IMG/VR virus record: IMGVR_UViG_3300036828_000517
Span: 1 to 36,179 of that record
DNA: 36,179 nucleotides
Direction: 5' to 3' (one strand)
Origin: a virus
Translations under genes and position numbers: made by a program
In this document: positions 22,831 through 29,550 of the stretch, piece by piece
Layout of the letters: each line of letters opens with the position of its first letter
How positions within the stretch are numbered: the stretch's first letter is position 1
Notes under the pieces: model-generated
Databases searched by the model: none
Told to the model about the DNA's origin: nothing
What the model saw: the letters and a program-made list of their open reading frames with translations, nothing else

Positions 22831-23027
22831 TCGACAACCTTTCTCTGTGCTTTGTAGGTTTCCTCGAGTAAGCGCTTGAGCTCGTCTTGTGCTTGGACTT
22901 TGAGCAAGTCGATGTCGTCCCACTGTCCTGTGGGCACCTCGAAGATGACTTGTGCCTCGATCCTGAGCGACTGAAAGTTGCCAAGATTGATGGTCTTGGA
23001 ACAACCGATCATGAATTGCTTGATCAT
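22827..23027 (-). CDS. small conserved phage protein
   Basis: 66 residues with GGGGAG upstream of the ATG at 23027. The pattern 'MIKQFMIGCSKTINLGNFQS' followed by RIEAQVIFEVPTG and a long C-terminal helix (AQDELKRLLEETYKAQRK) resembles a small protein I have seen in many phage early regions, often near single-strand DNA or recombination genes. No biochemical role is known. It overlaps both neighbours by 4 bases. Confidence 0.75.
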   Translation of the reverse strand: MIKQFMIGCSKTINLGNFQSLRIEAQVIFEVPTGQWDDIDLLKVQAQDELKRLLEETYKAQRKVVE

Positions 23028-23233
23028 GGCTGCTCCCCATGCTCCCGATCGATCAAGTCGCCGAAGCCGTTGCGGCGCGCAAATCGCAAGAGCTCGAGGA
23101 ACACCTCGGGCTCGAGTCCGACCCAATGCTCGACCCAGCGTCCGCCATCATCACGCGGCGTGCGTAGAATGATCATTTGCCCCGGATCGAGCTCGGCGTA
23201 GAGGCCGTCGCCTAAGTAGGTCGGCTCACTCAT
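23024..23233 (-). CDS. small conserved phage protein (YLGDGLYA type)
   Basis: 69 residues from the ATG at 23233. It begins SEPTYLGDGLYAELDPGQMI and continues with ILRTPRD and LEPEVFLELLRFARR. The YLGDG-hY-A-x-x-D...hYLEPEV pattern recurs in small proteins of many phages and prophages. The fold is probably a small alpha/beta unit; function unknown. It overlaps the following gene by 4 bases. Confidence 0.75.
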   Translation of the reverse strand: MSEPTYLGDGLYAELDPGQMIILRTPRDDGGRWVEHWVGLEPEVFLELLRFARRNGFGDLIDREHGEQP

Positions 23234-23484
23234 GCTGCCGGCCTTTCGGCTGGACGCTGCACCCAGCACTCCGGGCGATAAATCGCGCTCGGGCTGTAGT
23301 TGCAGCCGGTGAACACGAGGTGATTCTCCTCCATGCAGAACCATTGCCAGGCGTCGGCCCGCTCGCCGGCGCGTTGCATCTGGATCCCTTTGAGCCGGCA
23401 GGCCTCGGCCGCATCTCGCGGGGTGAAGCCATGGGCCGAGGTCGTGGCGAGCAGGGCGGCGGCCAGGACGATTGCTCTAAGCAT
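23230..23484 (-). CDS. secreted small protein with signal peptide
   Basis: 84 residues. Residues 1-18 (MLRAIVLAAALLATTSAH) form a typical signal peptide ending with an Ala-x-x-like cleavage site near Ser16-Ala17-His18. The mature part has three cysteines and several aromatic residues (WQWFCMEENHLVFTGCNY; YRPECWVQ). A periplasmic destination is inferred. In an early phage operon such a protein could modify or exclude at the envelope. No family is recognised. Confidence 0.7.
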   Translation of the reverse strand: MLRAIVLAAALLATTSAHGFTPRDAAEACRLKGIQMQRAGERADAWQWFCMEENHLVFTGCNYSPSAIYRPECWVQRPAERPAA

Positions 23485-23800
23485 CGCTCGCCTCCATTCC
23501 GACCTCTGCCCAGTCGCGCAGATCCTTCCAGAACTTGCGGCCGGCGCAGATGCGGCTGATCTCGGTGGCGATCAGGTCGAGCGCCTCTTGCTCGCCGAAC
23601 GACAACAGATGCCAGCCGCTCGAGCCGCGCATCGTTGCCTTGATCTGCTGCGCCACCTCGGCCTCGGCGACCTGATAGGGCTCGCGTTTCGGCGGTTCCG
23701 GTGGTGGCGCCGGCGTGCGGCCGAGCTCGCGCTTGAGCTTCGTCTCCATGTCCAGGCCGGCCGATTCCCGAATCTTGTCCGCTGCTGATTTCTCTTCCAT
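23477..23800 (-). CDS. first gene of recombination operon, hypothetical
   Basis: 107 residues. The ATG at 23800 has AGAGGAGAG 7 bases upstream and is the first gene behind the minus-strand promoter at 23829-23856. Acidic/basic helix at the start, Pro-rich linker (TPAPPPEPPKREP) and a helical C-terminal domain (GEQEALDLIATEISRICAG; FWKDLRDWAEVG). Function not recognised; it may be an early-made host-takeover or regulatory protein. Confidence 0.7.
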   Translation of the reverse strand: MEEKSAADKIRESAGLDMETKLKRELGRTPAPPPEPPKREPYQVAEAEVAQQIKATMRGSSGWHLLSFGEQEALDLIATEISRICAGRKFWKDLRDWAEVGMEASDA

Positions 23801-23828
23801 CAAGGGCTCTCCTCTTGCTAGGGTGTCC

Positions 23829-23856
23829 ATCCTACAACCGTACAGAGGCCTGTCAA
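23829..23856 (-). promoter_or_regulatory. sigma70-like promoter for the recombination operon
   Basis: On the minus strand a consensus -35 box TTGACA (23851-23856) and a -10 box TAGGAT (23829-23834) are separated by 16 bases. Transcription would start near 23822, about 20 bases before the ATG at 23800. It is the best promoter in the window. It lies in the 72-base gap between this operon and the divergent regulator gene at 23873, so that regulator is an obvious candidate for controlling it. Confidence 0.75.
23842..23853. promoter_or_regulatory. inverted repeat between -35 and -10, possible operator
   Basis: ACAG-N4-CTGT, a dyad centred inside the spacer of the minus-strand promoter and overlapping its -35 box by three bases. 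A helix-turn-helix dimer bound here would block RNA polymerase. The adjacent, divergently transcribed regulator gene at 23873 is the likely binder. The half-sites are only 4 bases long, so chance cannot be excluded. Confidence 0.35.
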
Positions 23857-23872
23857 TCAGGGAACTGGACAT

Positions 23873-24193
23873 ATGCCCAAGCCAAGCAAGAAGGCGCACT
23901 CCGAGGCGCTGCAGCTCGTCGACCAGCTCATTTTGGCGGCCCCGGATCAGGATACACGCGACCTGGCCAGGTCGATGCGGGCGCGCATCCTCGTGCCCAT
24001 GAAGGCGGTGCTGGAGCGCATGCCCGGCGAGACGATCGCGGAGAAGAGCCGCAAGCTGCAGGTGTCGCGGACGACCTATTACGCCTGGGCAGAGGGGCGA
24101 GCTCGCCCGCGCCGAGGCCTGGCCGAGGAGCTCGCCAAGATGACCGGGCTGACCTGGCAGGAGATCGCCGGCTACCCGGAGGGCTGGGCCTAG
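23873..24193 (+). CDS. helix-turn-helix transcriptional regulator
   Basis: 106 residues. The N-terminal half is helical (SEALQLVDQLILAAPDQDT). Residues 53-72 (ETIAEKSRKLQVSRTTYYAW) form a helix-turn-helix with a recognition helix SRTTYYAWAEG, and the following RPRRGLAEELAKMTGLTWQEI is the usual XRE-type packing helix region. It is divergent from the recombination operon and upstream of the lysis gene, so could act as an early repressor or timing switch. No integrase was found, so a lysogeny role is uncertain. Confidence 0.8.
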   Translation: MPKPSKKAHSEALQLVDQLILAAPDQDTRDLARSMRARILVPMKAVLERMPGETIAEKSRKLQVSRTTYYAWAEGRARPRRGLAEELAKMTGLTWQEIAGYPEGWA

Positions 24194-24337
24194 CGTCGCC
24201 GCCGGCGCTTGCTGCCTTTGCGCTTATCGCGGCGTGCGGAATTAAGTGCTATCGCCACAATTTGACGATGCGACCGCGGCCGACTCCCGTGATGGGTTAG
24301 CTCGTGTATTCGGTCGGAAACGCTTCCTCGCAGGGGC

Positions 24338-24535
24338 ATGATGGCGCTCCGCGTGCTATGGCTCATGGCTTGTATCGCGGCGCACATTGTACGCGCGCAA
24401 TTTCCCATGCGTCCAATGACGCGCGTCTACCACCGGAGCCGTGGGCTTAGACGCTGGCGCGAGCTGCGAGCGATCTACCGCGCCCACGGCATAGATCTGC
24501 CAGTCCCAGGAGGGCGCCATGAAGATCGTTCTTAG
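24338..24535 (+). CDS. small basic protein with hydrophobic N-terminus
   Basis: 65 residues (63-64 if a second ATG is used). Residues 3-20 (ALRVLWLMACIAAHIVRA) are hydrophobic and could be a signal peptide or membrane anchor; the rest is Arg-rich. A GCAGGGGC lies before the ATG, and the gene overlaps the endolysin start by 17 bases. Position next to the amidase suggests a lysis accessory, possibly spanin- or holin-like, but the sequence does not prove it. The 144 bases before it carry no clear gene. Confidence 0.45.
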   Translation: MMALRVLWLMACIAAHIVRAQFPMRPMTRVYHRSRGLRRWRELRAIYRAHGIDLPVPGGRHEDRS

Positions 24536-25640
24536 TTCCGGCCACGGCCTGTATGTGCGAGGTGCCTCGGGGTATCTCGACGAAGTCAACGAGGCGCGCA
24601 AGGTCGTCGACCGGGTCGCCCAGCTCTGGCGCGAGAACGGCGTCGGCGTCGACACCTTCCACGACAACACCAGCACGAGCCAGAATCAGAACCTCTCGAC
24701 CATCGTGGCGTATCACAATTCCCGAACCAGGGACTACGACGTGAGCTGCCACTTCAACGCTTACAGTACTACCAGCAAGCCAATGGGTACTGAGGTATGG
24801 TACTACAGCCAGCAATCGCTGGCCTCAACCGTATCCAAGGGCATGGCTGTGGCCGGCGGGTTCATCAACCGCGGCCCCAAGCAATCGTCCAGTTTGTATT
24901 TTTTGAGTAACACGGCCATGCCGAGCATCTTGCTCGAGGTGTGCTTCGTGGACAGCTCCGCCGACGCCGACCTGTACCGGCGTAACTTCGAGGCCATCTG
25001 CAAGAGCCTGGCCGAGACGATCGGCAAGATCACGATCGGCGCGCCGCCGACCGAGCCGCCCGTCGAGCCACCTGTGGAGCCGGAAGAGCCGCCACCCGAC
25101 GAGGTCACCGCTACGGTTGACATGACGATAACGGCCACCGGGCCGGTGCGCATCACCATCAACGGCCAGGACGTCTCGGTTAATGCGCCAGGCCCAGAGG
25201 AGCCGGCCACGCCGGTGTTCCAGGCCAATCACCAGAACATCATCTGCAGCGTGTTTGGCGGCAACGCGGATCCAAACGATTCGGCCTATCCGCCATACGA
25301 CAAGATCACGGACTCGGAGCTCGGGTGTGCGTTGCCGTGGAAGTTTGCCGGCACGCGCCCGAGTGTGCTGGTGCACAACATCGCCACAGGCAAGGACGTC
25401 GTCTGTGCGATTCGTGACGTTGGACCTTGGGTCATCGACGACGAGGCGTATGTGCTCGGCAACGAGGTGCGGCCGGTGGCCGAACCCAAGGGCAGCAAGA
25501 TCCCGCGCGGCAAGCATAAGGGCAAAACCAGCAACGGCGCGGGATTGGATTTAACCCCGGCCGCGGCCAAGGCGATCGGGCTCAGCGGGATGGGGAATGT
25601 GCACTGGCGCTTTGTCGACGAGAACGACCCGAGCGTTTGA
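24519..25640 (+). CDS. two-domain endolysin: N-acetylmuramoyl-L-alanine amidase plus double-psi beta-barrel-like domain
   Basis: 373 residues, GGAGGGC before the ATG. The N-terminal ~175 residues are an Amidase_3-type zinc amidase cutting the amide bond between MurNAc and L-Ala in peptidoglycan: His9 in SSGHG, Glu22 in DEVNEA, His78 in CHFNA and Glu140 in LLEVCFVD are the expected metal and catalytic residues. A Pro/Glu-rich linker (about 176-195) and a beta-rich segment lead to a C-terminal domain (about 240-373) with SVLVHNIATGKDVVCAIRDVG, an Asp-x-Gly-Pro motif and GLDLTPAAAKAIG, like RlpA/expansin double-psi barrels. No signal peptide is seen, so release would need a holin. The tail may bind or cut a second wall site. 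Confidence 0.9.
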   Translation: MKIVLSSGHGLYVRGASGYLDEVNEARKVVDRVAQLWRENGVGVDTFHDNTSTSQNQNLSTIVAYHNSRTRDYDVSCHFNAYSTTSKPMGTEVWYYSQQSLASTVSKGMAVAGGFINRGPKQSSSLYFLSNTAMPSILLEVCFVDSSADADLYRRNFEAICKSLAETIGKITIGAPPTEPPVEPPVEPEEPPPDEVTATVDMTITATGPVRITINGQDVSVNAPGPEEPATPVFQANHQNIICSVFGGNADPNDSAYPPYDKITDSELGCALPWKFAGTRPSVLVHNIATGKDVVCAIRDVGPWVIDDEAYVLGNEVRPVAEPKGSKIPRGKHKGKTSNGAGLDLTPAAAKAIGLSGMGNVHWRFVDENDPSV

Positions 25641-25881
25641 CGAGCCGATACCAGCCGCCGACACACTTCTCGCCGGCGATCGCCAGGCCATCGAGCTCGA
25701 GCTCTTGATTGAGCCTCCAGATTAGCGCCTTGAGCGCGGTGCGCTCGCGGTGTTGCTTGTTGCCGCCCTGATAGCGCGGCGTGGCGCCGTCGTAGATGAT
25801 GCCGAACAGATCATCACCGCTGATGCCGCTCGGGCCCGCCAGGTGGAGCAGATGCAGCAGACGCTCGGTGAGCGGAGTCAT
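25582..25881 (-). CDS. winged-helix-like DNA-binding protein
   Basis: 99 residues. About residues 2-82 follow a winged-helix plan: helix 1 TERLLHLLHLAG, helix 2 ISGDDLFGIIY, recognition helix RTALKALIWRLNQELE and a beta wing LAIAGEKCVGGWYRLV. A C-terminal Ser/Arg-rich tail overlaps the convergent endolysin gene by 59 bases. It is the last gene of the 30014 operon by direction. It may regulate phage or host genes; target unknown. Confidence 0.7.
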   Translation of the reverse strand: MTPLTERLLHLLHLAGPSGISGDDLFGIIYDGATPRYQGGNKQHRERTALKALIWRLNQELELDGLAIAGEKCVGGWYRLVKRSGRSRRQSASAHSPSR

Positions 25882-26054
25882 CGTAGGTCTACTCGTCGGC
25901 CCTTGGTGTAGTAAATCTGCTCGGGCGCCAGCTCGCCGGTGACGGGCTCGGTGTGCTTGCGCTCAAGCGTGGTCGCTGACCACCAAACAATGTGCAGCGG
26001 GCAACGTACAACCGTGTCCTCCCACAGCGCCTCAAGAATCTCTTTTTGCGTCAT
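25878..26054 (-). CDS. small hypothetical protein
   Basis: 58 residues starting at 26054. Four-base overlaps with both neighbours imply coupled translation. Helical start (TQKEILEALWEDTVV) and a basic, Tyr-rich end (EQIYYTKGRRVDLR). No known family. The longer upstream frame lacks a ribosome site. Confidence 0.65.
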   Translation of the reverse strand: MTQKEILEALWEDTVVRCPLHIVWWSATTLERKHTEPVTGELAPEQIYYTKGRRVDLR

Positions 26055-26485
26055 TTGAGCTCTCCGAGTGATTGAACACCGACGGCTTCCTTCGGGGGTC
26101 GCGGAAAATCCAGCGTGAGATAGCGCCACAGGTGCAGCACTCGGTAGTTGTTCACATGCTCGGATTTCGGCGGGTGGAACTGCACGACGCAATCCTCCTC
26201 GTCCCAGAACAGGTTTTTGACAAAGCACATCTCCTCCCAGTTCGGCAGCCGCGCCTTGCCAACACGCGATAGCGACACCGAGACGTGCTCCCAGCCGTCC
26301 CCAGGGAGCGTGCCGTCGCTGACGAAGACATTGAGTTTTTCACCGCACGGCCCTGGCACGTCCTGGAACGCGCCGAAATTGTCGCCGTGGTTGCTCGTCC
26401 AGAACGCCGGATCGCGCATATCCTTGATGACGCGGTCGCTGTGGTAGCGATACTGCTCAAACTTGGTGGGGACCAATAGGCTCAT
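26051..26485 (-). CDS. conserved phage hypothetical protein with FW/HP motif
   Basis: 144 residues. The second half shows a block I recall from small conserved phage proteins (DUF7694-like by memory): GWEHVSVSL, PNWEEMCFVKNLFWDEED, QFHPPKSEHVN and LHLWR. The Trp-Glu-Glu-Met...Phe-Trp...His-Pro spacing is the main evidence. Acidic and His residues could bind a metal. Function unknown. Confidence 0.7.
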   Translation of the reverse strand: MSLLVPTKFEQYRYHSDRVIKDMRDPAFWTSNHGDNFGAFQDVPGPCGEKLNVFVSDGTLPGDGWEHVSVSLSRVGKARLPNWEEMCFVKNLFWDEEDCVVQFHPPKSEHVNNYRVLHLWRYLTLDFPRPPKEAVGVQSLGELK

Positions 26486-27012
26486 TGCATTGTCCCTCGT
26501 GGTGGCAGGAATCCGACAAACCGGCCGCGCACCTCTTGTGCCGTTTCGAGCTCGAGCGGGCCGAGCTGCGTGTGCGCGCCAACGCGCCGGATGATCGTCC
26601 GGTGCCCGCTCATGAACGCGCCGCTCGAGTCCTCGCCGTGCAACACGACCTCTTCCGAGCGGCCGGGAAATTCAGCCAGCGACCCGTGCTGATCAAGCCA
26701 ACTGTCGATCGCCTGCGACTCGGCCTCGGTGCGGGCATCGGTGCACCACGCCTCGTTGATAAAGACAACGTTGATCACGTCGATATCTGCCAGCACCTGG
26801 CGGATGCCTTTGAGCAGTGTAGGCTTGTCCATCATCGAGCCAGGCGGCGCCGGTATCATGAAAAACTCGTCGACCGTCTGAACGTGAAAGACCGGGTACA
26901 CCTCGCCGGTCGCGCACATCGCCATGTAGGCGTAGTTAGAAGATATCTCCATCATCTGCTTCAGGCTCAACAGCGGCTTCGGGTGGTCGTGGTGCTTGGA
27001 CTGTTTCATCAT
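26482..27012 (-). CDS. hypothetical protein
   Basis: 176 residues; two in-frame ATGs (27012 and 27009) behind GAGG. It overlaps the upstream gene by 77 bases. The protein shows a mixed alpha/beta central part (VYPVFHVQTVDEFFMIPAPP; GIRQVLADIDVINVVFINEAW) with an acidic helix (TEAESQAIDSWL), and a C-terminal beta-rich half. I do not recognise a domain. It neighbours a nuclease-like gene, so defence or host-takeover roles are conceivable. Confidence 0.6.
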   Translation of the reverse strand: MMKQSKHHDHPKPLLSLKQMMEISSNYAYMAMCATGEVYPVFHVQTVDEFFMIPAPPGSMMDKPTLLKGIRQVLADIDVINVVFINEAWCTDARTEAESQAIDSWLDQHGSLAEFPGRSEEVVLHGEDSSGAFMSGHRTIIRRVGAHTQLGPLELETAQEVRGRFVGFLPPRGTMQ

Positions 27013-27484
27013 CAAACCTCATGTAGATCGCCGCTTCGGGAGCAACAATATATTTCTCTTCCGGGTTACCGGTGTTAGCCGGGGTGAACCATTTCGAGAT
27101 CCATGGCGCAGTCGTCTCGCGCCAGATCCAAGCCATATGTGTCTTGTTCTCGTTGAGGATGATCACGCGATCAATGTTGTCGATGCCGATCTTGTCGGCC
27201 GCGGCGACGTTCTTGAGCTTAACCCAGTCCTTGTATTCGGCCGCGCATGTCCAGTCGCCCAGGTACCTGTAGTGATGCACCTCAACGCGCTTCCAGCGGT
27301 CATCCTCACGCAGGAACAAGTCGCCGTGGTCGGCGTACTGTTCATGCTCGGCCGCGGTCGGAGCTTGCTTGAAGCCGGGGATAGAAACGCTGAAGCCGCG
27401 CCTGTGAAACCACGCGGCGACAGCAAAAAGGGCCGGCACAGAATCGTTGTGCCGCCCCTTGAACGCATCGTGTTGAGCACTCAT
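26936..27484 (-). CDS. possible nuclease-fold protein
   Basis: 182 residues starting at 27484. The middle has a PD-(D/E)xK-like arrangement: SVPALFAVAAWFHRRGFSVS (helix before the core), HEQYADHGDLFLRED (the Asp in DHGDLF) and RVEVHHYRY, where Glu-x-His replaces the usual Glu-x-Lys. Next come YKDWVKLKNVAA and IDNIDRVIILNENKTHMAW, as in the beta strand and Q/E helix of such folds. The lysine change could mean loss of activity or a variant. Structured RNA copy B ends about 25 bases upstream, in its 5' leader. The C-terminus is acidic. Confidence 0.55.
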   Translation of the reverse strand: MSAQHDAFKGRHNDSVPALFAVAAWFHRRGFSVSIPGFKQAPTAAEHEQYADHGDLFLREDDRWKRVEVHHYRYLGDWTCAAEYKDWVKLKNVAAADKIGIDNIDRVIILNENKTHMAWIWRETTAPWISKWFTPANTGNPEEKYIVAPEAAIYMRFDDETVQAPRPPEAAVEPEADDGDIF

Positions 27485-27508
27485 ACGCCACCAAACAAAC
27501 AGAGATGC

Positions 27509-27620
27509 GTGAGTTAGTGCCCTTGAACCGCAAATGACCCACACCTCTTGCTGCGACGGCAGGGCACCTTTCTGAAACCCGATGCTCACGCTCACCGAGC
27601 AGGAATTCCGCAGCAAGAGG
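27509..27620 (-). ncRNA. structured RNA element, copy B
   Basis: Read on the minus strand. Stem P1 is a perfect 12-bp helix (27609-27620 with 27544-27555, CCTCTTGCTGCG/CGCAGCAAGAGG). A second hairpin pairs 27537-27542 with 27509-27514 (one G-U). Its loop (27517-27523, GTGCCCT on the plus strand) is the perfect complement of 27561-27567, giving a 7-bp pseudoknot. An inner hairpin TGCTC...GAGCA sits at the top of P1. Core shared with copy A; stem bases differ in a compensated way. It ends in the leader of the gene at 27484 and begins just after the stop of the gene at 27625-27879. Confidence 0.7.
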
Positions 27621-27624
27621 AACC

Positions 27625-27879
27625 TTACTCGCCTCGCGGCGCGGCTAGCTTGGCAATGGCCGCGTCGCGCTCCGCTGTATATTCGTCAGAGATCGCACGC
27701 AGCCGCTCGATTGCTCTGTCTAAGCGGTTATATTTGAAATCGAGCAGTGCGAGCTCGATCGTCATCGATAGTCGGCCATTCCACGTGGCCAGCTCACGGA
27801 TCATCTCGTTTGCGTGGTCGCTGGCGCGGACGCGCGCCTTGTGGATTGCGAGATCCTCTTCGTAGAATAGATCACTCAT
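27625..27879 (-). CDS. small helical hypothetical protein
   Basis: 84 residues, almost entirely helical with alternating charges (HKARVRASDHANEMIRELAT; LDRAIERLRAISDEYTAERD). A coiled-coil or helical hairpin is likely. AGGAGAGCG precedes the ATG. The stop lies just before the P1 helix of RNA copy B. Function unknown. Confidence 0.65.
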   Translation of the reverse strand: MSDLFYEEDLAIHKARVRASDHANEMIRELATWNGRLSMTIELALLDFKYNRLDRAIERLRAISDEYTAERDAAIAKLAAPRGE

Positions 27880-27892
27880 GGTAGCGCTCTCC

Positions 27893-28135
27893 TCAGTCTT
27901 TCAACAATTGTTCGAATGTCTCGAGCACGAGTCTCGAGGCCGCTTTCACCTCATCAACACTGGCGTTGAGATTGCCGCGACGCTTGTCCGTCTCCTTCCC
28001 CTTGCTGATACAGGCAACAACCATGACCTTGGCCAGGATTGGCACCATGTCGACCGGCATGAGATCCTGGCTCTGGCACCAGGCTATCAGCGCGTCGCAG
28101 GCCCTGATCTGTTCCTCGTCGGTCACAGCGGCCAC
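27893..28135 (-). CDS. small hypothetical protein
   Basis: 80 residues from GTG at 28135, overlapping the end of the upstream gene by 13 bases. Helical, with two cysteines (CDALIAWCQSQDL) and a basic linker (KGKETDKRRGN). No family recognised. The GTG start is the only one with the right overlap arrangement; an internal start is possible. Confidence 0.6.
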   Translation of the reverse strand: MAAVTDEEQIRACDALIAWCQSQDLMPVDMVPILAKVMVVACISKGKETDKRRGNLNASVDEVKAASRLVLETFEQLLKD

Positions 28136-28272
28136 CCCATCGCATAGTAGACGCCGATGACCGCAAAGCAGAGATATTCAAACTTGCCGGGTTTGCTGAT
28201 CGCTCCGAGGTGGATCGCGATTGCGTACAACAACGCGGCAATCATCAGAAACCCCGTCGTTTGGCTGATCAT
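28123..28272 (-). CDS. small two-span membrane protein
   Basis: 49 residues; the start ATG at 28272 overlaps the upstream stop (TGATG). Two hydrophobic stretches, residues 8-25 (FLMIAALLYAIAIHLGAI) and 32-47 (YLCFAVIGVYYAMGWP), separated by a short basic loop (SKPGKFE). It is a two-helix inner-membrane miniprotein: superinfection-exclusion and anti-defence membrane factors often look like this, as do holins. Early position favours the former, as inference. Confidence 0.6.
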   Translation of the reverse strand: MISQTTGFLMIAALLYAIAIHLGAISKPGKFEYLCFAVIGVYYAMGWPL

Positions 28273-28841
28273 CACGTCACCTCGAAGCCGTCGCACTTGA
28301 CCAGGAAGTCGACGAGCTCCTGCACGTTGGCTAGGCTCATCCAATACATGCAGGCACTCGGCCGGCGCGTGCCGAGCCCATCACAGCCGTTGCACTCGAT
28401 TGGTGTCGGATCGCGTAACGCATCCTTGATGTAGTCCTCACGCATCATGCGCAGGAGATCAGAATCGATGCCTGCCTTCTCGCCGAGATCCTCAGCCATT
28501 TTGAGCGACAAGCGATGCGATATCAGCCCGTCGAGCGGCGAGCGCTTGCCGGTGCCGTGGCACAGATCACAAGTTACGTCCGACAGGTTCTCGAGGTCGC
28601 GGAAAAATTGCTGCACGTAACGTGCGGTGGCGCCGCTGTCGATTTCGATCTGCAGCAGCCGCGCCAGGTTGCGGGCTTCCATGCCCGTCATCCTGCCTTC
28701 GTTGGTCCCCCAGCGCTTCACATGCTCCGAGGCCTCGCAGACCTCTTTGGCAACCTTAAAGCAGTAGGTCGCCAGCGGCCGCCATTCCCACCACGAGCGG
28801 CCGAACTCCACACCGCTCTTGCTCTTCAGATCAACACTCAT
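28272..28841 (-). CDS. protein with two DnaJ-like CxxCxGxG zinc motifs
   Basis: 189 residues. It carries Cys91-Asp-Leu-Cys94-His-Gly-Thr-Gly (CDLCHGTGKR) and Cys150-Asn-Gly-Cys153-Asp-Gly-Leu-Gly (CNGCDGLGTR), two CxxCxGxG repeats forming one DnaJ-type zinc site. The rest is helical with many charged residues (WGTNEGRMTGMEARNLARLL). No J-domain (HPD) is present, so it is not a DnaJ protein. It may bind nucleic acid or protein. AAGGAGAG precedes the ATG. An 82-base gap to the next gene has no clear feature. Confidence 0.75.
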   Translation of the reverse strand: MSVDLKSKSGVEFGRSWWEWRPLATYCFKVAKEVCEASEHVKRWGTNEGRMTGMEARNLARLLQIEIDSGATARYVQQFFRDLENLSDVTCDLCHGTGKRSPLDGLISHRLSLKMAEDLGEKAGIDSDLLRMMREDYIKDALRDPTPIECNGCDGLGTRRPSACMYWMSLANVQELVDFLVKCDGFEVT

Positions 28842-28923
28842 GGTCTGCTCTCCTTGCCTTGCTATGAAACGGGGGGCTTGTTTGAGTCAGCCTCATTTGA
28901 TGCGGGCCGATTGTCAGACCGCC

Positions 28924-29418
28924 TCAGACGGTGCCGAGGCCTTCGACACGATGGCGCAAGTCGTATTTTGTTTTGTCGGGCAAGCCGGCGGCAACGCGCG
29001 CGCGGCGCGCGGCATTGATTTGTTCTTGGCGCTCGCGCGTGAACGGCAGAACCTTGGTGCCCTTCACCGCTTCCACACGATAGCTGTGTGACTTCACCGC
29101 CGAGACGAACTTGACGCCCTCACGCTCGGCGCGCGCCCGTGCTTTCCGCTCTTTGTCGAATTGTATGAGACTGAGCTTTGCGTTGCGCGGTAGATGGGCC
29201 AGGTAGCGATGACCCTGAAAGTTGAACTTGATGCAACCACGGTCAACCCTCACTTTGTGGTCACCGCCTTCTGGATCGAGCTTCCGTAACGCGCGCTCGA
29301 TCGCGACCTTGTGCATGCAGAGAGAGATCAGCATGCATTTGCCGTCCTCGATGTCGCGTTGGATGACGTTAACGAGGAAATTTAGCGTCTCGATGGTTTT
29401 GGTCGCTCTGTGAATCAT
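28924..29418 (-). CDS. basic hypothetical protein
   Basis: 164 residues from ATG 29418, which has GAGAGGAG 8 bases upstream; the frame is open 39 codons further but lacks a ribosome site and covers a structured-looking leader. The protein has a helical N-terminus (KTIETLNFLVNVIQRDIEDG), a central part with two Cys and GGDHKVRVDRGCIKFNFQG, and a strongly basic C-terminal half (FDKERKARARAEREG; RERQEQINAARRARVA). Probably nucleic-acid binding; no family recognised. Confidence 0.65.
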   Translation of the reverse strand: MIHRATKTIETLNFLVNVIQRDIEDGKCMLISLCMHKVAIERALRKLDPEGGDHKVRVDRGCIKFNFQGHRYLAHLPRNAKLSLIQFDKERKARARAEREGVKFVSAVKSHSYRVEAVKGTKVLPFTRERQEQINAARRARVAAGLPDKTKYDLRHRVEGLGTV

Positions 29419-29443
29419 AACTACTTCTCCTCTCGGGGTTAAA

Positions 29444-29532
29444 CCGCCGACCCTGGCCTTACCCGACCCGACTACGGGATGTGCCCGTTTCCAGGCTCCG
29501 GTGAGGATGCGGGACTCGTACAGAGCCGGCGG
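29444..29532 (-). other. possible structured leader upstream of the 29418 gene
   Basis: On the minus strand the flanks pair (29527-29532 with 29444-29449, CCGCCG/CGGCGG), enclosing GGCTC/GAGCC and CCTGG/CCAGG helices and a CGGG-CACAT-CCCG hairpin, which together can draw as a three-way junction ending 25 bases before the start codon. It is single-copy, so there is no covariation evidence, and GC-rich DNA often folds by chance. Confidence 0.3.
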
Positions 29533-29550
29533 CATTTCAAGTTGGCCTGG

